Assembly: GCA_003194525.1 (NCBI GenBank) | Contig: NBIV01000085.1 | Span: 124,001 to 188,000, forward strand | DNA from: Gracilariopsis chorda | Lineage: Eukaryota > Rhodophyta > Florideophyceae > Gracilariales > Gracilariaceae | Direction: 5' to 3' | DNA length: 64,000 nucleotides | Part shown: positions 1-12,222 of the stretch, piece by piece | Layout: each line of letters opens with the position of its first letter | Numbering within the stretch: position 1 is the stretch's first letter | Made by a program: the position numbers and the translations under genes | The notes under the pieces: generated by a model | Database searches by the model: none | Seen by the model: the letters and a program-made list of their open reading frames with translations, nothing else | What the model was told of the DNA's origin: nothing

Positions 1-21
1 ACAGATTATGCTAAGAACAAC

Positions 22-920
22 GTGAAGCTACGTAAGTACTCTAAGAAATTAACGTTATTCCCAGCTCGGGCTCCACTGGAATTCTTCGCAATCAATATAC
101 TTGGAGAACTTATCCAACCACCTCGAGGACACAAGTTCTTACATTTCATAACTGATCGGTTTTCTAAACTGGTACGGACAGTGCCGTTGAAACTGATTAC
201 TGCTAGTGCAGTGGCGCAAGCTTTTGTGACTCACTGGATCTTCATATACGGTCCATGCTTGAATCTGCTCTCAGATAGTGGAGGCCAGCTCAATTCTAGA
301 TTTTTCCATGTCCGTCGAATCTTCCCGATCAAGAACTTGTTCACAACGACCTATCACCCCCAAAGCAATAAGCAGGTAGAACGATTTAATCTTGCAATGC
401 TTAGTGCATTAAGATTCTATGTGGCGGATCACCCCAGGGACTGGGACTTATACAAAAATGCTATCACGTATGCCTACAATACCCAGGTTCATCGGGGTAC
501 TTTGCTTTCACCTTTTGAGCTAGTCTTGTCCCGTATCCCACCACCCGTGGCTATCGAGGCACAACCGACTCTCAAAGTATCCTGCGCCAGGTTTATACCG
601 TGAATCTTGGAAAAGATGGCTAACGACAATAGTACCGGTGGCTCGGAAAGCTATGAAGAAAGCTAAGGACGCGTACAAGCGTAATTTTGATAGCAAAGCT
701 CGTACAACTCTACCAAAAGTTTCAAAAAAACGACTTTGTATTCGTACGAAAAGAGTAGTATAATCATGAGAAGTAATGCCGTCAGAAGCTCTTCCCAATT
801 CCAGATGGACCCTATCGAGTGGTATCCACTGATTTCAACACAGTTGTGCTGGATATTAACAATCAACACGAACGAATATCACGCGATAGCACTACCAACG
901 CTCTAAATCCTAACATGGAA
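22..920 (+). pseudogene. Integrase core plus GPY/F remnant of the chromovirus
   Basis: The 22-603 frame carries the Ty3-type integrase core: 'ITDRFSKL', the second acidic site 'LLSDSGGQ', and 'YHPQSNKQVERFN' with the final Glu, then 'WDLYKNAITYAYNTQVH'. At the first catalytic position the codon gives Asn ('FAINILGEL', where the family has Asp). After a stop at 603 the reading shifts: 'ARKAMKKAKDAYKRNFDSKA' and 'KLFPIPDGPYRVV' are the post-integrase helix and the GPY/F motif. The first codon of the open frame is GTG, so it is an internal fragment and not a start. A pseudogene by frameshifts, stops and active-site loss. Confidence 0.8.
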
Positions 921-2183
921 GTGTTTATCACTCCTGCGACGCGTTCAGGGGTATCCCAATCGGATGAACCGCATGGTACAGATTCTATGTCCTCGCGCCC
1001 TGCGATTCTTCCCACACTGGATCGCGGTTTAGCCGATCTACCTTTGCAATCGGATTCTCAACCCGTTGAGTCTCATGGTACACAACAGAACAATCCGCAA
1101 GTAATCACTCGTACCTGAGGTTCTTTCCACCCCCTCAGCTCCGGCTAGGGAGGGGAAAGGTGCTGGTGAAATCGCTGTCAATGTATTTCCGTCACTGGAA
1201 AATCCGCTGACTAGATCTCGTCGCCACGCTTGGTTAGCTTCAGAGCGAGGAACTTCTACTAAGGAACCAAACCTTCGAGGTATAAGAGATGCTATGACTC
1301 AACTCAAAGAGAGTAACGTCAGTAAGAATCAGACTACCCCATTACGGGAAGACACTACTGGTAACACAAATGCTGCGGTTGAATCGTCATCTTCAAGGAA
1401 GAAGGAGAATCGCAGTAGCGAAGTTGTGAAAACCACCGAGACGACGGTCTATGCAGACCCATACGCAGTTTCTTAAGGCGATTGCAACCTAATCTGGTTG
1501 ATCTCGTGGGGCAGAGAAAAGAAAAGGAAGCTCCGTGAAATTACTGAAGTCAATTCTGAGAACTTTTGGGCACAAGTCATACCGTCATTTGTGAAATTGG
1601 ACGCAATGACCAGCGCCGTGACAGCCTTGCTGTTGGCAAATACGGAGAACCGGATTACAGTGCCAGAGATCGCCGACGCGTGTGCACACGCTCCATGGCG
1701 ATCGTTCGGTAACCCATCACCATTTGGTGACGCACAGTAGTCTTGTCGCTCTTGTGGACTTGACCCAAACCAATCAGATGGTGGCAAAAGCACCGTGTTC
1801 GGTGAACTGCCACCTTGGCGCAGTGAGTGCAGTGTGTGAGTGTCACCGTCGCAACCGTACAAACGCGTGATAAGGAGAACTTATCGAATCTCCAAGGCCA
1901 CCATTCCGCGGGTATTTTCTCATGACAGAGGTTCTTTCGCTCGTTGAACTGGTGAGAGCAAATAATTTCAGAGGAACGTACCGGACCGCCATTTTGACGT
2001 CTATGACATAAGTTATCATATCGTCGCCGCGACGATATGCGACGAAGTTGTGAAGCTGTCAGTGCTTCCCAAGAGGGTTAGTATCGCCCCTGGCGGTGCC
2101 TCGAGCCCGAGTTTGGGCTGCACAAGGGACACTGGACCCCAGTACGCGTCATGATAATGGAGAGCACAGAAATGTGTTCACAG

Positions 2184-2324
2184 GATTTCGTTGTGAACCG
2201 TATCGTACGTTATGAAGCTTGCGATGAATTAATGCATTATCTCATCCGTTGGTATGAATATTCAACCGAGGAGGATACATGGGAACCTATAGAGCACCTC
2301 CAAATATCCAAGATTATATCTTAG
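2184..2324 (+). pseudogene. Chromodomain of the chromovirus
   Basis: Translating from 2184 gives 'FVVNRIVRYEACDEL' followed by 'YLIRWYEYSTEEDTWEPIEHL' in parts, ending at TAG 2322-2324. The aromatic positions and the 'EEDTWEP' motif are classical for a chromodomain, which in chromoviral integrases directs insertion to heterochromatin marks. It sits far downstream of the GPY/F motif, in a different frame from neighbouring open stretches, so it is no longer joined to an intact integrase. Confidence 0.8.
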
Positions 2325-2855
2325 CACCGTTGAGCCCGGTCGGCTCTCCTATCCACTTTGGATACTGCGAAAGTTGGATAGCCACACTTGGTGAGATCGC
2401 GCAGGATTTTGATACTACCACGACGCAGTATGTGAAGGTAGTAGAAGAGAGTGATGATTTGAGAACTCTGAAAGGTGTGGGGATTCCAGGATTTTTCCCC
2501 TTTACTCACCGAATTAACCGTCTCACCGAAATAACATGTTATGAAGATATGCCTCATGGTTCTGAACTACACGAAGAAGAATTGTGAAGCAAGAAGTAAG
2601 AAGAAAAAGAATATGTATGAAAGCACAAGTTGTTTACTATGTGCTCAAAAGATCTATCATTAGGTGATCATGTACCGCTACATTGCTACACTCTCGATGA
2701 GGGACCGGGACCACCTTGGTTTGACGCTTCGGATATCTGGCATGTATCGCCTGATTGGCAAGGAACCGGAATGTCGGAGGAACTCATCGTGAGTCTGTTA
2801 CTTCAGCACTTCGACGCCTGTGAGTTCGGCTTGAAGAACGCGGGAACCCTCTGCT

Positions 2856-2868
2856 AAGGAGGGGGAGA
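2856..2868 (+). other. Polypurine tract of the chromovirus
   Basis: A run of 13 purines (aaggagggggaga) lies directly before a TG dinucleotide that begins a non-coding stretch, and directly after the last open coding stretch. This is the expected plus-strand primer site upstream of a 3' LTR. Confidence 0.65.
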
Positions 2869-3230
2869 TGTGGGGCAACCCGAAATGCGTGGAAACCGCG
2901 ATGATGCTACTCACAGGAGTGCTACGCGGTTACTGTGACGATTCTACCGTGTATGAGTTGGAACCGTACGGGGTGATGCCTTTGAGATGGCTTACGGTGT
3001 AAAGCTTCACCTAGAAAGGTAGGAATCTAGAATGGATTGCAGGATGAGTGGACGCGTGTGCGCGTGCGTGACAGCACCATGCTATAGTGTTATGATTCAC
3101 TTGGGTTGACCCCTCCAGGTGCCTGAAACTGGCCTGGCTACGTGTGTGAACCGGAGGAGGTGTGCAGTATTGTATTCAATTATTATAATTTATTACGGTA
3201 GTGTACCTACTTAGGTAAGCGCGATTTCGA
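2869..3230 (+). repeat. Probable 3' LTR of the chromovirus (start seen, end not defined)
   Basis: The sequence begins TGTGGGGC immediately after the polypurine tract. The 5' LTR is outside the window, so the right end cannot be fixed; the end given is only an estimate. Sequence from about 3230 to 3690 has no recognisable gene and may be part of the LTR or flanking DNA. Confidence 0.4.
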
Positions 3231-3693
3231 TGTCACGAGCACTAGGTAAAGGTAACCCGAGACTTCGGTCATTCATAACTCTTCGGTTGGGCTTGAGATA
3301 TCCGGCTCTGGATTGTGACGTTGCTGCGCCTTGTAATACTCCTCGTGGAGGGTCACCGCATTCGGTTCGACCAATTCGGCCGCTTGGTAAACATACAGAT
3401 ACTCCGTATTATAATTTTCGTGTGACATTTATCTACCGTGTGGTACTGGTATTGCCTTTGTAATGGGTAAATTTTCCGCTACATCCCGTGTATGCGCACC
3501 CTTCGTCGGGTCAGTTCCGGCTTTCTGCACGACCCTCCGGGTGGTTTTTTCCCGTCCTTGGAAGACACCCTTGTTCGGGTATATTCCAAACCACCGCATC
3601 GCGTGGCACACCGGTCTCTGCTTTTACCGTCTTTTTGGCTCCAGTTCGCTTTTCTTTATACACCTCTGTGATCAATCCGAAATACCTACGCAG

Positions 3694-6600
3694 TTACGCC
3701 CGTACTACAGGTATCAAGAGGGCTCTGACACTGGGTCTGCCTCCACAGGGAGCAAGGCCCCGGAAATCTTGATTGTGATACCCAACCTTCAGGTTCTGCA
3801 CTACATTTATGAAGCACATGAAGAAGGCGAGGGTGTAAACATCGTTAGAGCGCCCATCCATAGTGAAAAGTGGGTATCCAAATCTATTCGCGATACATTT
3901 CCAATCCATAGAGATACCTGGGACGATTCCAGAATGCATGTAGTCTTCTAACCACTCCTTAAAGGCCCAACAAGCAGCAGTCATTCTTCCGCTCTGGTCA
4001 CAGTTAAACAATATCTTGTTGCCTTTGTGTTCTTTTTTCAGTTTTATATGAGTCTTGCACAGCCTGGTGCATTCTAAATCCTTTGGGTTGCTGATCGAAT
4101 ATGCATATCGAATTTGTTTTCTGACGGGCGTCGGATCAAGAGTCTTCTTCTACTTGATTTCAAAATAACGAATTGTGTCTCTGAATGACATACGAAATTT
4201 GTCCTTCATCTCCAATGTCTTCGTACGCATCTTCGGGGCAAGGTGTTTTATCCCAAATACTTGAAGAGAAGGATGTTTATGCCTTGCTACGGTGAAGTCT
4301 GCGATGAAGGCCCTAACACAATCCGCACTATTTGACGCTGTTGTCTTCAATGTAAGAAAGAAGTAGGAACGGTCGTTGCAGTCTTTGGACTTGTCGCATT
4401 TAAGAATAACTTTGAGCAAAGCTCTCGTCTTTGCTGCAGATCCAGTACTTTCACTCTCTTCAGCGCCTTGTTTGTTTTTCTTTTCTCCGATGTACATAGA
4501 CGAACGCACAAAAAGATAGAAACCTAGATAATTTCCAATGAACTGAGTTTCCTTCGAAACATCGTACCCCAGGGCGTCGTACGATAGAGTCCGTATATAA
4601 GGTAGAACAGCTGATTCAAAGCAACCCTCAATGTACTCACCATCCTGCTCTATGCATTCATAATCGTTTTTGCTTTCTCACTCAGTGTTCAATATCTCAG
4701 TTCCATTGACGATCTCTTCGCCTTCGATTACATCCAAAGTGAAAAGATTGGAGGGTAGTTCTTCCTAGTCAACAAGAAAGCGATCGATTAAGGCAGTCGA
4801 CGCCACCTCATCCATCAACTCTACCTCTTTAATTTCTTTCTGCTTGCCTTTTTCGATGAGTACTGAAGCATACGTTTCGTCACTAGCAGCATATTTGTCA
4901 TTTCTTGGCAGTATGTCCTTACATAAGTTACCTACTTCCATAAAGGGTAGATCGTGAATCACTACCCGTTCTTGATTCGCAGGGGTCAGTAAGTGGACTC
5001 TTACATGTTCTACACTACGTGGTACCACTACCTGGTTTGGTACAACCTCTGCTTTATACGTACATTCAAAAACTTCCGTCAGTTAGGCCTCAGTCTCAGT
5101 TTTCAGTGGTCCAATATCATCCAAGTCCTGATATTCCTGAAATGTAGCGTGCCGGAGATTATATAAAGCACACCAAGAGTTTTTGTCTCCCGTCTTTATC
5201 CCAATGTCCCTCCATTCGTTCAGGCATGAGTTTACAGATTTATGCATGCTCTCAAAACGCTCAAGCACAACTGAAGAGTCCACTTTGAATGCTTCATGAT
5301 TATTTCCGTATTTCATCTCTACTATGTACTCTGGTGTAGAAGGGGTCAGACGTACAACGATGCACGATGTACTACTCGTTGGTGGCGTATGTATGAAACA
5401 ACGCAACCGGCTATTTAAAAGCCGACTATTCTGCATCATACGTCTTCGAATGAGACTTAGATAGTGCATTGCGTACAGATGTCCTTCTCAAACTGAAATG
5501 GAGGCAACACAACTTGGTAGATGTGCAACAGTTCTTTTGGGTGGCCACATCTTTTTCATGTTTTTCGTTGCCGTTTTGAATGTAGTTCTGCCTCTCTACA
5601 ACCTCTATCCCAGACATAGGTGGTACGAACTTCAAAAAAAAACAACTGCTTCGGAAAGCTCACCCGGTACAACTTGCGTTACGTTGCTTACTTCACGACG
5701 CATGTCGTTGATTTTTGTGTGGTTCTTCATTACCGAATAAAGTATCTCTGCAATAAAAAGCCTTACGGAAAAAGATATATTCAAATCTGACTCTTTTTTG
5801 AGCAGAATTAGACCCGGCAAGAACCGTTTCCGTCAATAAGGAAGCGTTGAACGGCTGAACTCTCTTGATTTGTTTTTCTTGAAAGAATCAGACGACTCTT
5901 TATGGACCTGGTCCTTCTGTTCTCTTCTGGTTTCATTATCTTTGTCGTCATCTTCGTTGCCCAGACACAACTTTCTTTCATTTCCACTCTTCAAGTGCAT
6001 GTCATTTCGCTGAATGACTGCATTTTTGATCATTTCAACCGCGAGGTACTCTCATCCCGCATTTGCAAAAGATGATCTCTGTGATTTAGTAGGTATTTCT
6101 GTACATTTGTCTACGAACCATTTTCTGTTTTGAAGAAATGTGATGCACAGAAAAGCTGTGGGAGGCGACGACTTCGAATAGCCATCCATTTGTATCGCTA
6201 TGACAAAAAAACGGAATAGCCATACGCATAAGTAGTTTTTGGTACACAATCGCGCTGTATAGCGAGCTCAAAACACAACAAAGTGATATAGCACCTGCAA
6301 TTGTACAAATATTTCTTTTTCTTGTACTAGAAAACATTTAGCATGTAGGTAGAGCTCAATAATTATGCTCAAGTGTTGTTTAGGAAGAAAAACTCAAACA
6401 CTTCTCTAAAAAGATCATAATATGCGCCGGGCACTTCCAATCTAAGCTGTGTACAAACCATATCGTCGGCTGGAAATTGCGTAGAAACGTCTTTACCAAT
6501 TAGACGCCCCAGTGCTCATTCAATAAATGCAATGGTACCACCACTGTTCGAACTTGAAATTGAACTCCGGCACAATTTCTAGTAAAGCTCACGTGCAGTG

Positions 6601-7547
6601 ACTCAAACATTTCCCTTTCACCTTCTTTGGAAACGTATCCTGTTTTTACAAGATTTGCATATCCGGTTAGCACGGGTCCAGTGTCGCATGGAAAATGACA
6701 GAACCCAGGCATCAGTTTAATTGAAAGGATTGCAGAGGAAAAGACATTACTGCACGAGTAAGTAATTTTTTTTGGCACTGTGGACCAGTGCCACTAGAGG
6801 TTTCTCACGGAGTTCCGGTTTTACTATTTCACAGACGTCCAAATGTAACAATCAAAAGTTTTGAGCTGTAAAGAAGAGATTTGAATTGGAAAACTTTTGG
6901 ACGTCTTTGTAGAATGTTTGAAACAGTTTCAAAGCCTTCATGTCATCATCTAGTGACAAAACAGCCTTCAATGTCTTTGTAATTTACTACATAGACCAAA
7001 AAAGTATGAGAATGACCTTGCGATGTTTTAGTACTGCAAAAAGATAGAAATTAAGATTGGCAAGAACCCTAAACAGGTCTGCAGCTAGATGAAGAAGAAC
7101 TGAGATCTGGGTATTTAGAAATTGGCGCCAAAGTCTACTTGGTCTGCGTAAGCGTTCCACAATCACTTGGCGAGCGCCGAGTAGATCGAGAGCGTCACGG
7201 TATCTTCCTCGCAGTAGCGATTGGAGCAGATGTAAAATGGAGGGCCGCTGTTGGTTGAGGAGGAACCTGTCCAAATGGGCCCAAATAAGCTGATACCGGA
7301 AGTTTGACTCGGCTCTATGATTGACTGTTTCTGCTACCTCACCTACCTCGGGTAGATTCGCCCCTTCCCTTCTTTGGGTGACGGTTGGTTCCCTCCCAGC
7401 GCGCCAGTGGTTCGCTGCCACGTGCTCTTGAGAATGTGCTCGTGTCGCTTTGCCTATGATGCGGTAGAGTTGGAAAAATTCTCTCTTTTCCATGGTGACC
7501 AAAATGCTTGTTATTTGCTCCCTGAACATCTCTTGTATCTTACGCAC
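3694..7547 (-). pseudogene. Decayed minus-strand coding tract of unknown family
   Basis: About ten open stretches of 60-186 codons follow one another on the minus strand from 7547 down to 3694 (for example 6987-7547, 6500-6778, 5083-5469, 4150-4509, 3694-4011), in changing frames and with short gaps. The plus strand shows only short shadows. This consistent strand bias suggests one long gene or transposon that has decayed by frameshifts. I recognise no motif; one stretch (5833-6033) is very rich in Lys, Glu and Asp, and another (6987-7547) is Leu/Arg-rich and helical-looking. The first stretch opens with GTG, so no start is claimed. It could be a mobile element of a class I cannot name, or chance in part. 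Confidence 0.3.
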
Positions 7548-8099
7548 GTGAAGTTACTGCGCTGAAAACGCAACGCAAATACACATACATCAGGGGTTGA
7601 TGCATTCAGGCCTTTTGGTGCTTCTTATTCGAGCCTTGCTTAATGCTGAAGAGAAAGTTAAACAAATATCTCGAAAAACGGATAACGAAGAAACAATTTT
7701 GCGTTGTGTCTTGTGTCTTCAGGAGACGCCCAGTGACAAAAGGTTACCGCCACTGCACCCCCCGCTTTCCTCATACCCTCTTCATAGGCGGTTGTGTCAA
7801 CATGCGAGCTGTGAACTGTACGACTACGAAGGATGCGTCTATCAGAAGACTCTATGCAGTTCATAGCCCAATCTTGCGCAAGGAAACAAGCAAAGATGGA
7901 GAGATAGAAGCAGATACCGCAAAAGAGAGTCTATAAACCTTTCACCCTGTTTTCTCTTCGTGGAGTGTCACCTTAGTTTATCATGAATCCAGACCAGCCA
8001 CACAATAAGGCCCATCACTGATGCAGGGGTGTAACCAATCTGAGGGGGAGGGATTAGACTTCTCACAACAGATTCCAGTCCCAATAGCAACCTTTCCTG

Positions 8100-8490
8100 A
8101 GAACTGCAATCGGATTGGAATCCACTAAAGAATAAGCAATCCGATCGCAATCTCTTATAGAAAAGGCAATCGTGTTGCAATCTCTTTACCAAAATCGCAG
8201 GGATCTTTCTTTGCCTCTGAACACAATTCAAAGCAAATACCTATCACCCCGTCCCAACCAGCACTTGCATCAACAATGAAAACGCTTCTTGAACCAGTTG
8301 TATGGCCCAGAACCTCATTCACACGCAAAAAGATATTTGCCTCAAATAGCTCCGGAGTAGTTATCCCGATTGCAACTGAGGAGTCGATTGCATCCTCAGC
8401 CGCAATCCCGATTGCATCCTCAGCCGCAATCCCGATTGCAATCTCACAACGTTCAGCGCAACCCCGGATTGCAATCCAACCGATTGCAAC
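8100..8490. repeat. Cluster of GCAATC/GATTGC motifs
   Basis: At least fourteen copies of GCAATC or GATTGC occur here, often as the palindrome GATTGCAATC or as inverted pairs a few bases apart. This is far more than expected for a 6-mer pair in about 400 bp of mixed-composition DNA. Function unknown; a protein-binding array, a decayed satellite or a transposon end are possible. Confidence 0.6.
8386..8445. repeat. 24-bp tandem repeat, two and a half copies
   Basis: Units start at 8386, 8410 and 8434 (gattgcatcctcagccgcaa plus four bases). The first two are identical, the third diverges after its first eight bases. Each unit contains one GATTGC and one GCAATC. Confidence 0.85.
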
Positions 8491-9422
8491 ACAAGCTTGC
8501 CAATCAGTTCTTCGTAGTCCCAGCGATCGGATGATGAAACCTTCATCCTTCCAACGTATTTGCTCCAAACAATGAAATCGGCGGATTCACGGATCATTGC
8601 TGACATACTCATCAGTACACGTAGCTCTTCTGAAAGCGAATTTTGAATTCAGAAAGCCGAAAAAGGGGGCGATCAGTAACCAGCATACCCTTTAAACCGG
8701 CCCCTTCTATACGTTTGGTCACCAGCATTCTGCGTATTGTAAGTTTCGGACTGAAGGAATTTGATATCAGGTACAACCATTTTGTACAGAAGGAACGACG
8801 ATGGCCTTCCAAGTTGCACGCTCCAACTCTTGCTTTAGCGTCCTATCTGTTCCGTGAGCCAAAGAATTCATTTTCGACAATCAACGGATTCCAGCAATCC
8901 TTTCGGATGCAAGCTGAAACCCCCCGTTCCACAGAACTTGGCTGTACTGTCAGTGTATTCTTTTGCTAGGAGGGTTCACTTTTTGGCTTACGGTTTGTTC
9001 ATTGAACATTGTTCAAACCAAACTTCTGTTCTGTTCAACAATGTAATCGGTTCGTTGATTTGCATTCGACCAATGAGCAAAGAAGAACGGTCACTGTGCT
9101 GTCGGATGTAAGGAGGAGCATTAGTGTAAGTCCGTCACCTCAGAGCACAGTACCTCGAAAAAGGCCTCCAGCTGTATCCCCTGTCTCCCCATGTCTCTCA
9201 CTGGCGACCGTCTGTGCTACTCAAAAGCTTCCGAAAGGTGCAGATATCACAAGTCGCGTCCATCGACAAACCCCACGATACCGCTGCTATACCCCACCGT
9301 TCTAATTCGACGTATACACAATCACCAAAGCATATTACTCACTTGTCTGTCATATTCCCAGACCTCTACGTTCATTGACATTGGCGTGTGCCTCGGGTTT
9401 TTCCGAGATCCGATTACTCATC

Positions 9423-12222
9423 ATGGAATCCAGCTTGGCACGCTCTTCCTTGTCGCTATCTACCGCCGCACAAAAGTTTGGTGACCGCATGCAACCGCCC
9501 CTTGATCAATTCCGGAGGTGCGTACAACTTGCATCGGACCTCACCTCTTCCGACTCTCCGACATCTGAACAGAAGTCAGCTTTGGATTCTGAACTCACTA
9601 TCGTCGATGACGTGTTAGATGCTCTACCGACCTTGGACATTTTGTACCATCATATTCATGCCGTATCTACCGCATCTGCTGCCATCTCATGCATTGCAGC
9701 GGAGGACCCTTTGGACCAGCTAAAGCATGTATCTGCCGAAGCAGACGCGTCGATCAAGGCTCTCAAAGAAATGAATGATTCTTCCCATGCTCAACTCGCT
9801 GAAGCGGTTGAGGAATTTATCAGTGCTCTTCGTCGTTACATGGAGAAGAACGTAACCAAATCCATTTCCGTGTCTGAAAGCGCCAATTCCTCTCCCACCG
9901 CTGTTGCAGGCAAAATCCCAACCACTTGCAATCCCGAATCGCGCGATACCGAAGCACATACGGCCGCACATCTTGTCGACTATCGCACTAGAGTGATCGA
10001 CGGTGCTGCCAAACCTTTGTTGGAGTCGGCGGCCAAATTGGGTGGTAAGGTTGACGAACAAGCGCGGAATGTTCACGGTGCAGTTGACGCTGTCTATGAC
10101 TTTTTGGTGGCTGCTAGTCAAATGCCGAACGCTCCTTCAGATGAAAAGAAACAGGATATGTTGCAATCGGTTATTAAGTTTATGAGTGCTGCTGGGGAAG
10201 TAGGCAACGATTGCACAAATCGAGATCCACATTTTAACCACGTCAAGGCCTTAGAGGAATCTGTTAACATGGTATCATGGATCGTTGCCACTGAAAAAAC
10301 CGATCACGTTCATCTCTGATGCAGATGGGTCAGCTTCTTTCTACTTGAACAAGCTTCTAATGGTCACCAAGAAGCAATCAGATGGTGCGGATCATAAGGC
10401 TTTTGTGGATGCTCTAAAGAACCTATTCACCACATCAAAAGCCTTTATCAAGGAGTATTATACGATGGGTATGAGATACGGGATAGGCATAGCTGGCGTC
10501 GCAGGTGCTAAGATAGAAGATGCAAACGTAATTGATGAATCTGCGGACGGAGAAATCAACTACGTCACAGCGTTCAAAGAACTACTTGATGGCCCACTTG
10601 CTTCTTTCGTAGAGGCCTCCAAGATTTTGGGCGGCGAGGTTGAGGAACAAGCTTATGCTTTCCAGGACGCATGGAAGGCAGAGCTTGAGTTCCTTACCAA
10701 AGCTATGAGCATGCCGAAACCAGATGATTTTCAAGATATGCTTGCACCCATCGCAACTGAAATGGGAAGAGTAGGAACGATCGTTGAGAAGTGTGGTCCT
10801 CGTGGAGCGTTTGCCAACCATTGCAGTGCGGTCGGAGAATCTGTGGGTATCCTTGGATGGGTTGCCGTCGATGAAAAATCTGTTTCCTTCGTTGGTGACA
10901 TGGCAGATGCCAGTCAGTTCTTTGTGAACAAAGTGAGAATGGGTGCGAAAAAAACTGACAAACCCGAGGCGCATCGCAAATGGGCTTCGGCGTTGGAAGC
11001 ATTGTACAAGGAGCTGAAGGCATACGTTAAAGAGTACCACACCCAGCATCTGATTTGGAACCCTCCTAAAGCTGTGAGAGCTACTCCTCGGTCTACCATT
11101 GGTAATGGAGATGAAGAAGGTGGCTCTAGCAAAGATTATGTGACTGCATTCAGAGAGTTGCTCACTGGACCCCTCGCTGCTTTCGTAGAAGCTTCGAAAA
11201 AGATTGGAGGTGAAGTGGAAGAGCAATCAAAGCCATTTGCAGAAGCTTGGGAAGCTGAAGTAGATTTCCTGTCAAAGGCTATCAGCATGCCGAAGCCAGA
11301 AGATGTTCAGAGTCTTCTTGGTCCAATCGCCGAAAAAATGGGAGAAGTGGCGGCACGTACCAGCAAGGTAGACCCGAGAGGAAAGTTGGTTAACCATTGC
11401 AATTCTGTAAGTGAGTCGATTGCAGCGTTGGGTTGGGTCGCAGTCGAAGAGAAACCCGTTTCTTTCGTTAGCGACATGGCAGGTGCTGGACAATTCTATC
11501 TCAACAAAGTCAGAACCGGCGCAAAGAACATGGAAAATCCTGAGTTTCACCGTCAATGGGCGACATCTCTTGAAACGCTGTACAAGGAGTTGAAGGCCTA
11601 CGTGAAAGAATATCATACACAAAAGCTTATCTGGAACCCCCCTAAGACTCGGAGAGTGTCCGCCACTGCCTCTCGTTCATCTGAAGTGGTAAGCACTTCA
11701 TCGGCCTCAGACTACCTTGTAACCTTCAAGGAACTCATTTCTGGTCCCCTTTCTGAGTTTGTCCAGGCATCTGAAGCCCTCGGGGGAGATGTTTATCGTC
11801 AAGCAAAGGTTTTTGCCGAAGCGTGGGAAGCGGAGGCTGAGTTTCTCGAAAAGGCTATAAAGATGCAAAAACCGTCTGACTATCAAGACATGTTGACGCC
11901 TATCGCAACGAAAATCGGGCAAGTGAACAACATTGCGGAAGAAATTGGGCCGCGAGGAACCCAAGCAAATCACTGCAGCGCCGTTGGCGAGTATGCGGCA
12001 GCTCTCGGATGGGTTGCGGTTGAGGAGAAGGCAACGTCTTACGTTGCAGATATGTCAGGATCTGGTGAGTTTTATACACACAAGGTGAAGATGGAAGCAA
12101 AGAAAACTGATTGTCCAGACGTTCACCGCAGATGGGCGAATGCCCTGGAACAACTATTTAAAGAACTCAAATTGTACGTGAAGGAGCACCACACTCAAAG
12201 ATTAACATGGAACAAGATTTGA
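9423..12222 (+). CDS. Protein with four tandem CAP N-terminal (helical folded) domains, one frameshift
   Basis: Cyclase-associated proteins (CAP) recycle actin with cofilin; their N-terminal helical folded domain binds cofilin-actin. Here that domain appears four times: about 9978-10470, 10561-11067, 11137-11647 and 11713-12222. Each copy begins like 'DYVTAFKELL.GPLA.FVEAS', continues with 'LGGEVEEQ', 'NHCSAVGES', 'LGWVAV(E/D)EK' and 'FY.NKV', and ends 'KEYHTQ.LIWNPP'. Copies 2-4 are spaced exactly 576 bp. The N-terminal 180 residues are helical and partly Ser-rich, like the CAP oligomerisation region. No WH2 or C-terminal CARP domain follows. The ATG at 9423 fits; the frame also opens upstream at a TTG, which I reject. 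Copy 1 is cut by a frameshift in the A6 run near 10294-10299; skipping one base restores the alignment to the other copies. This may be a sequencing error, a real mutation or frameshifting. Confidence 0.8.

Larger units (their letters stand above)
1..2868 (+). mobile_element. Decayed Ty3/gypsy chromovirus, 3' half
   Basis: The window opens inside the pol gene of an LTR retrotransposon. In order one can read an integrase core (22-603), a GPY/F module (about 785-905), a long Ser/Thr/Lys-rich stretch (about 900-1476), scattered frame fragments, a chromodomain (2184-2324), a last open stretch ending 'NAGTLC-stop' at 2857, and a polypurine tract followed by an LTR start. Frames change and stops interrupt repeatedly, so this copy cannot make a full polyprotein. 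Gag, protease and reverse transcriptase would lie to the left of the window. The gap of about 1.3 kb between GPY/F and chromodomain is longer than usual for chromoviruses and may be a long linker or an insertion. Confidence 0.8.
7548..9422. other. Intergenic stretch with GCAATC-rich patch
   Basis: No convincing gene. Short open stretches on both strands overlap each other and show no family motif. The notable content is a patch at about 8100-8490 dense in GCAATC and its complement GATTGC, including a 24-bp tandem repeat. The right end should hold the promoter of the CAP-domain gene. Confidence 0.6.

Noticed and set aside
8386..8445. CRISPR-like short repeats
   Set aside because: The 24-bp units are adjacent with no spacers, and the genome is eukaryotic.
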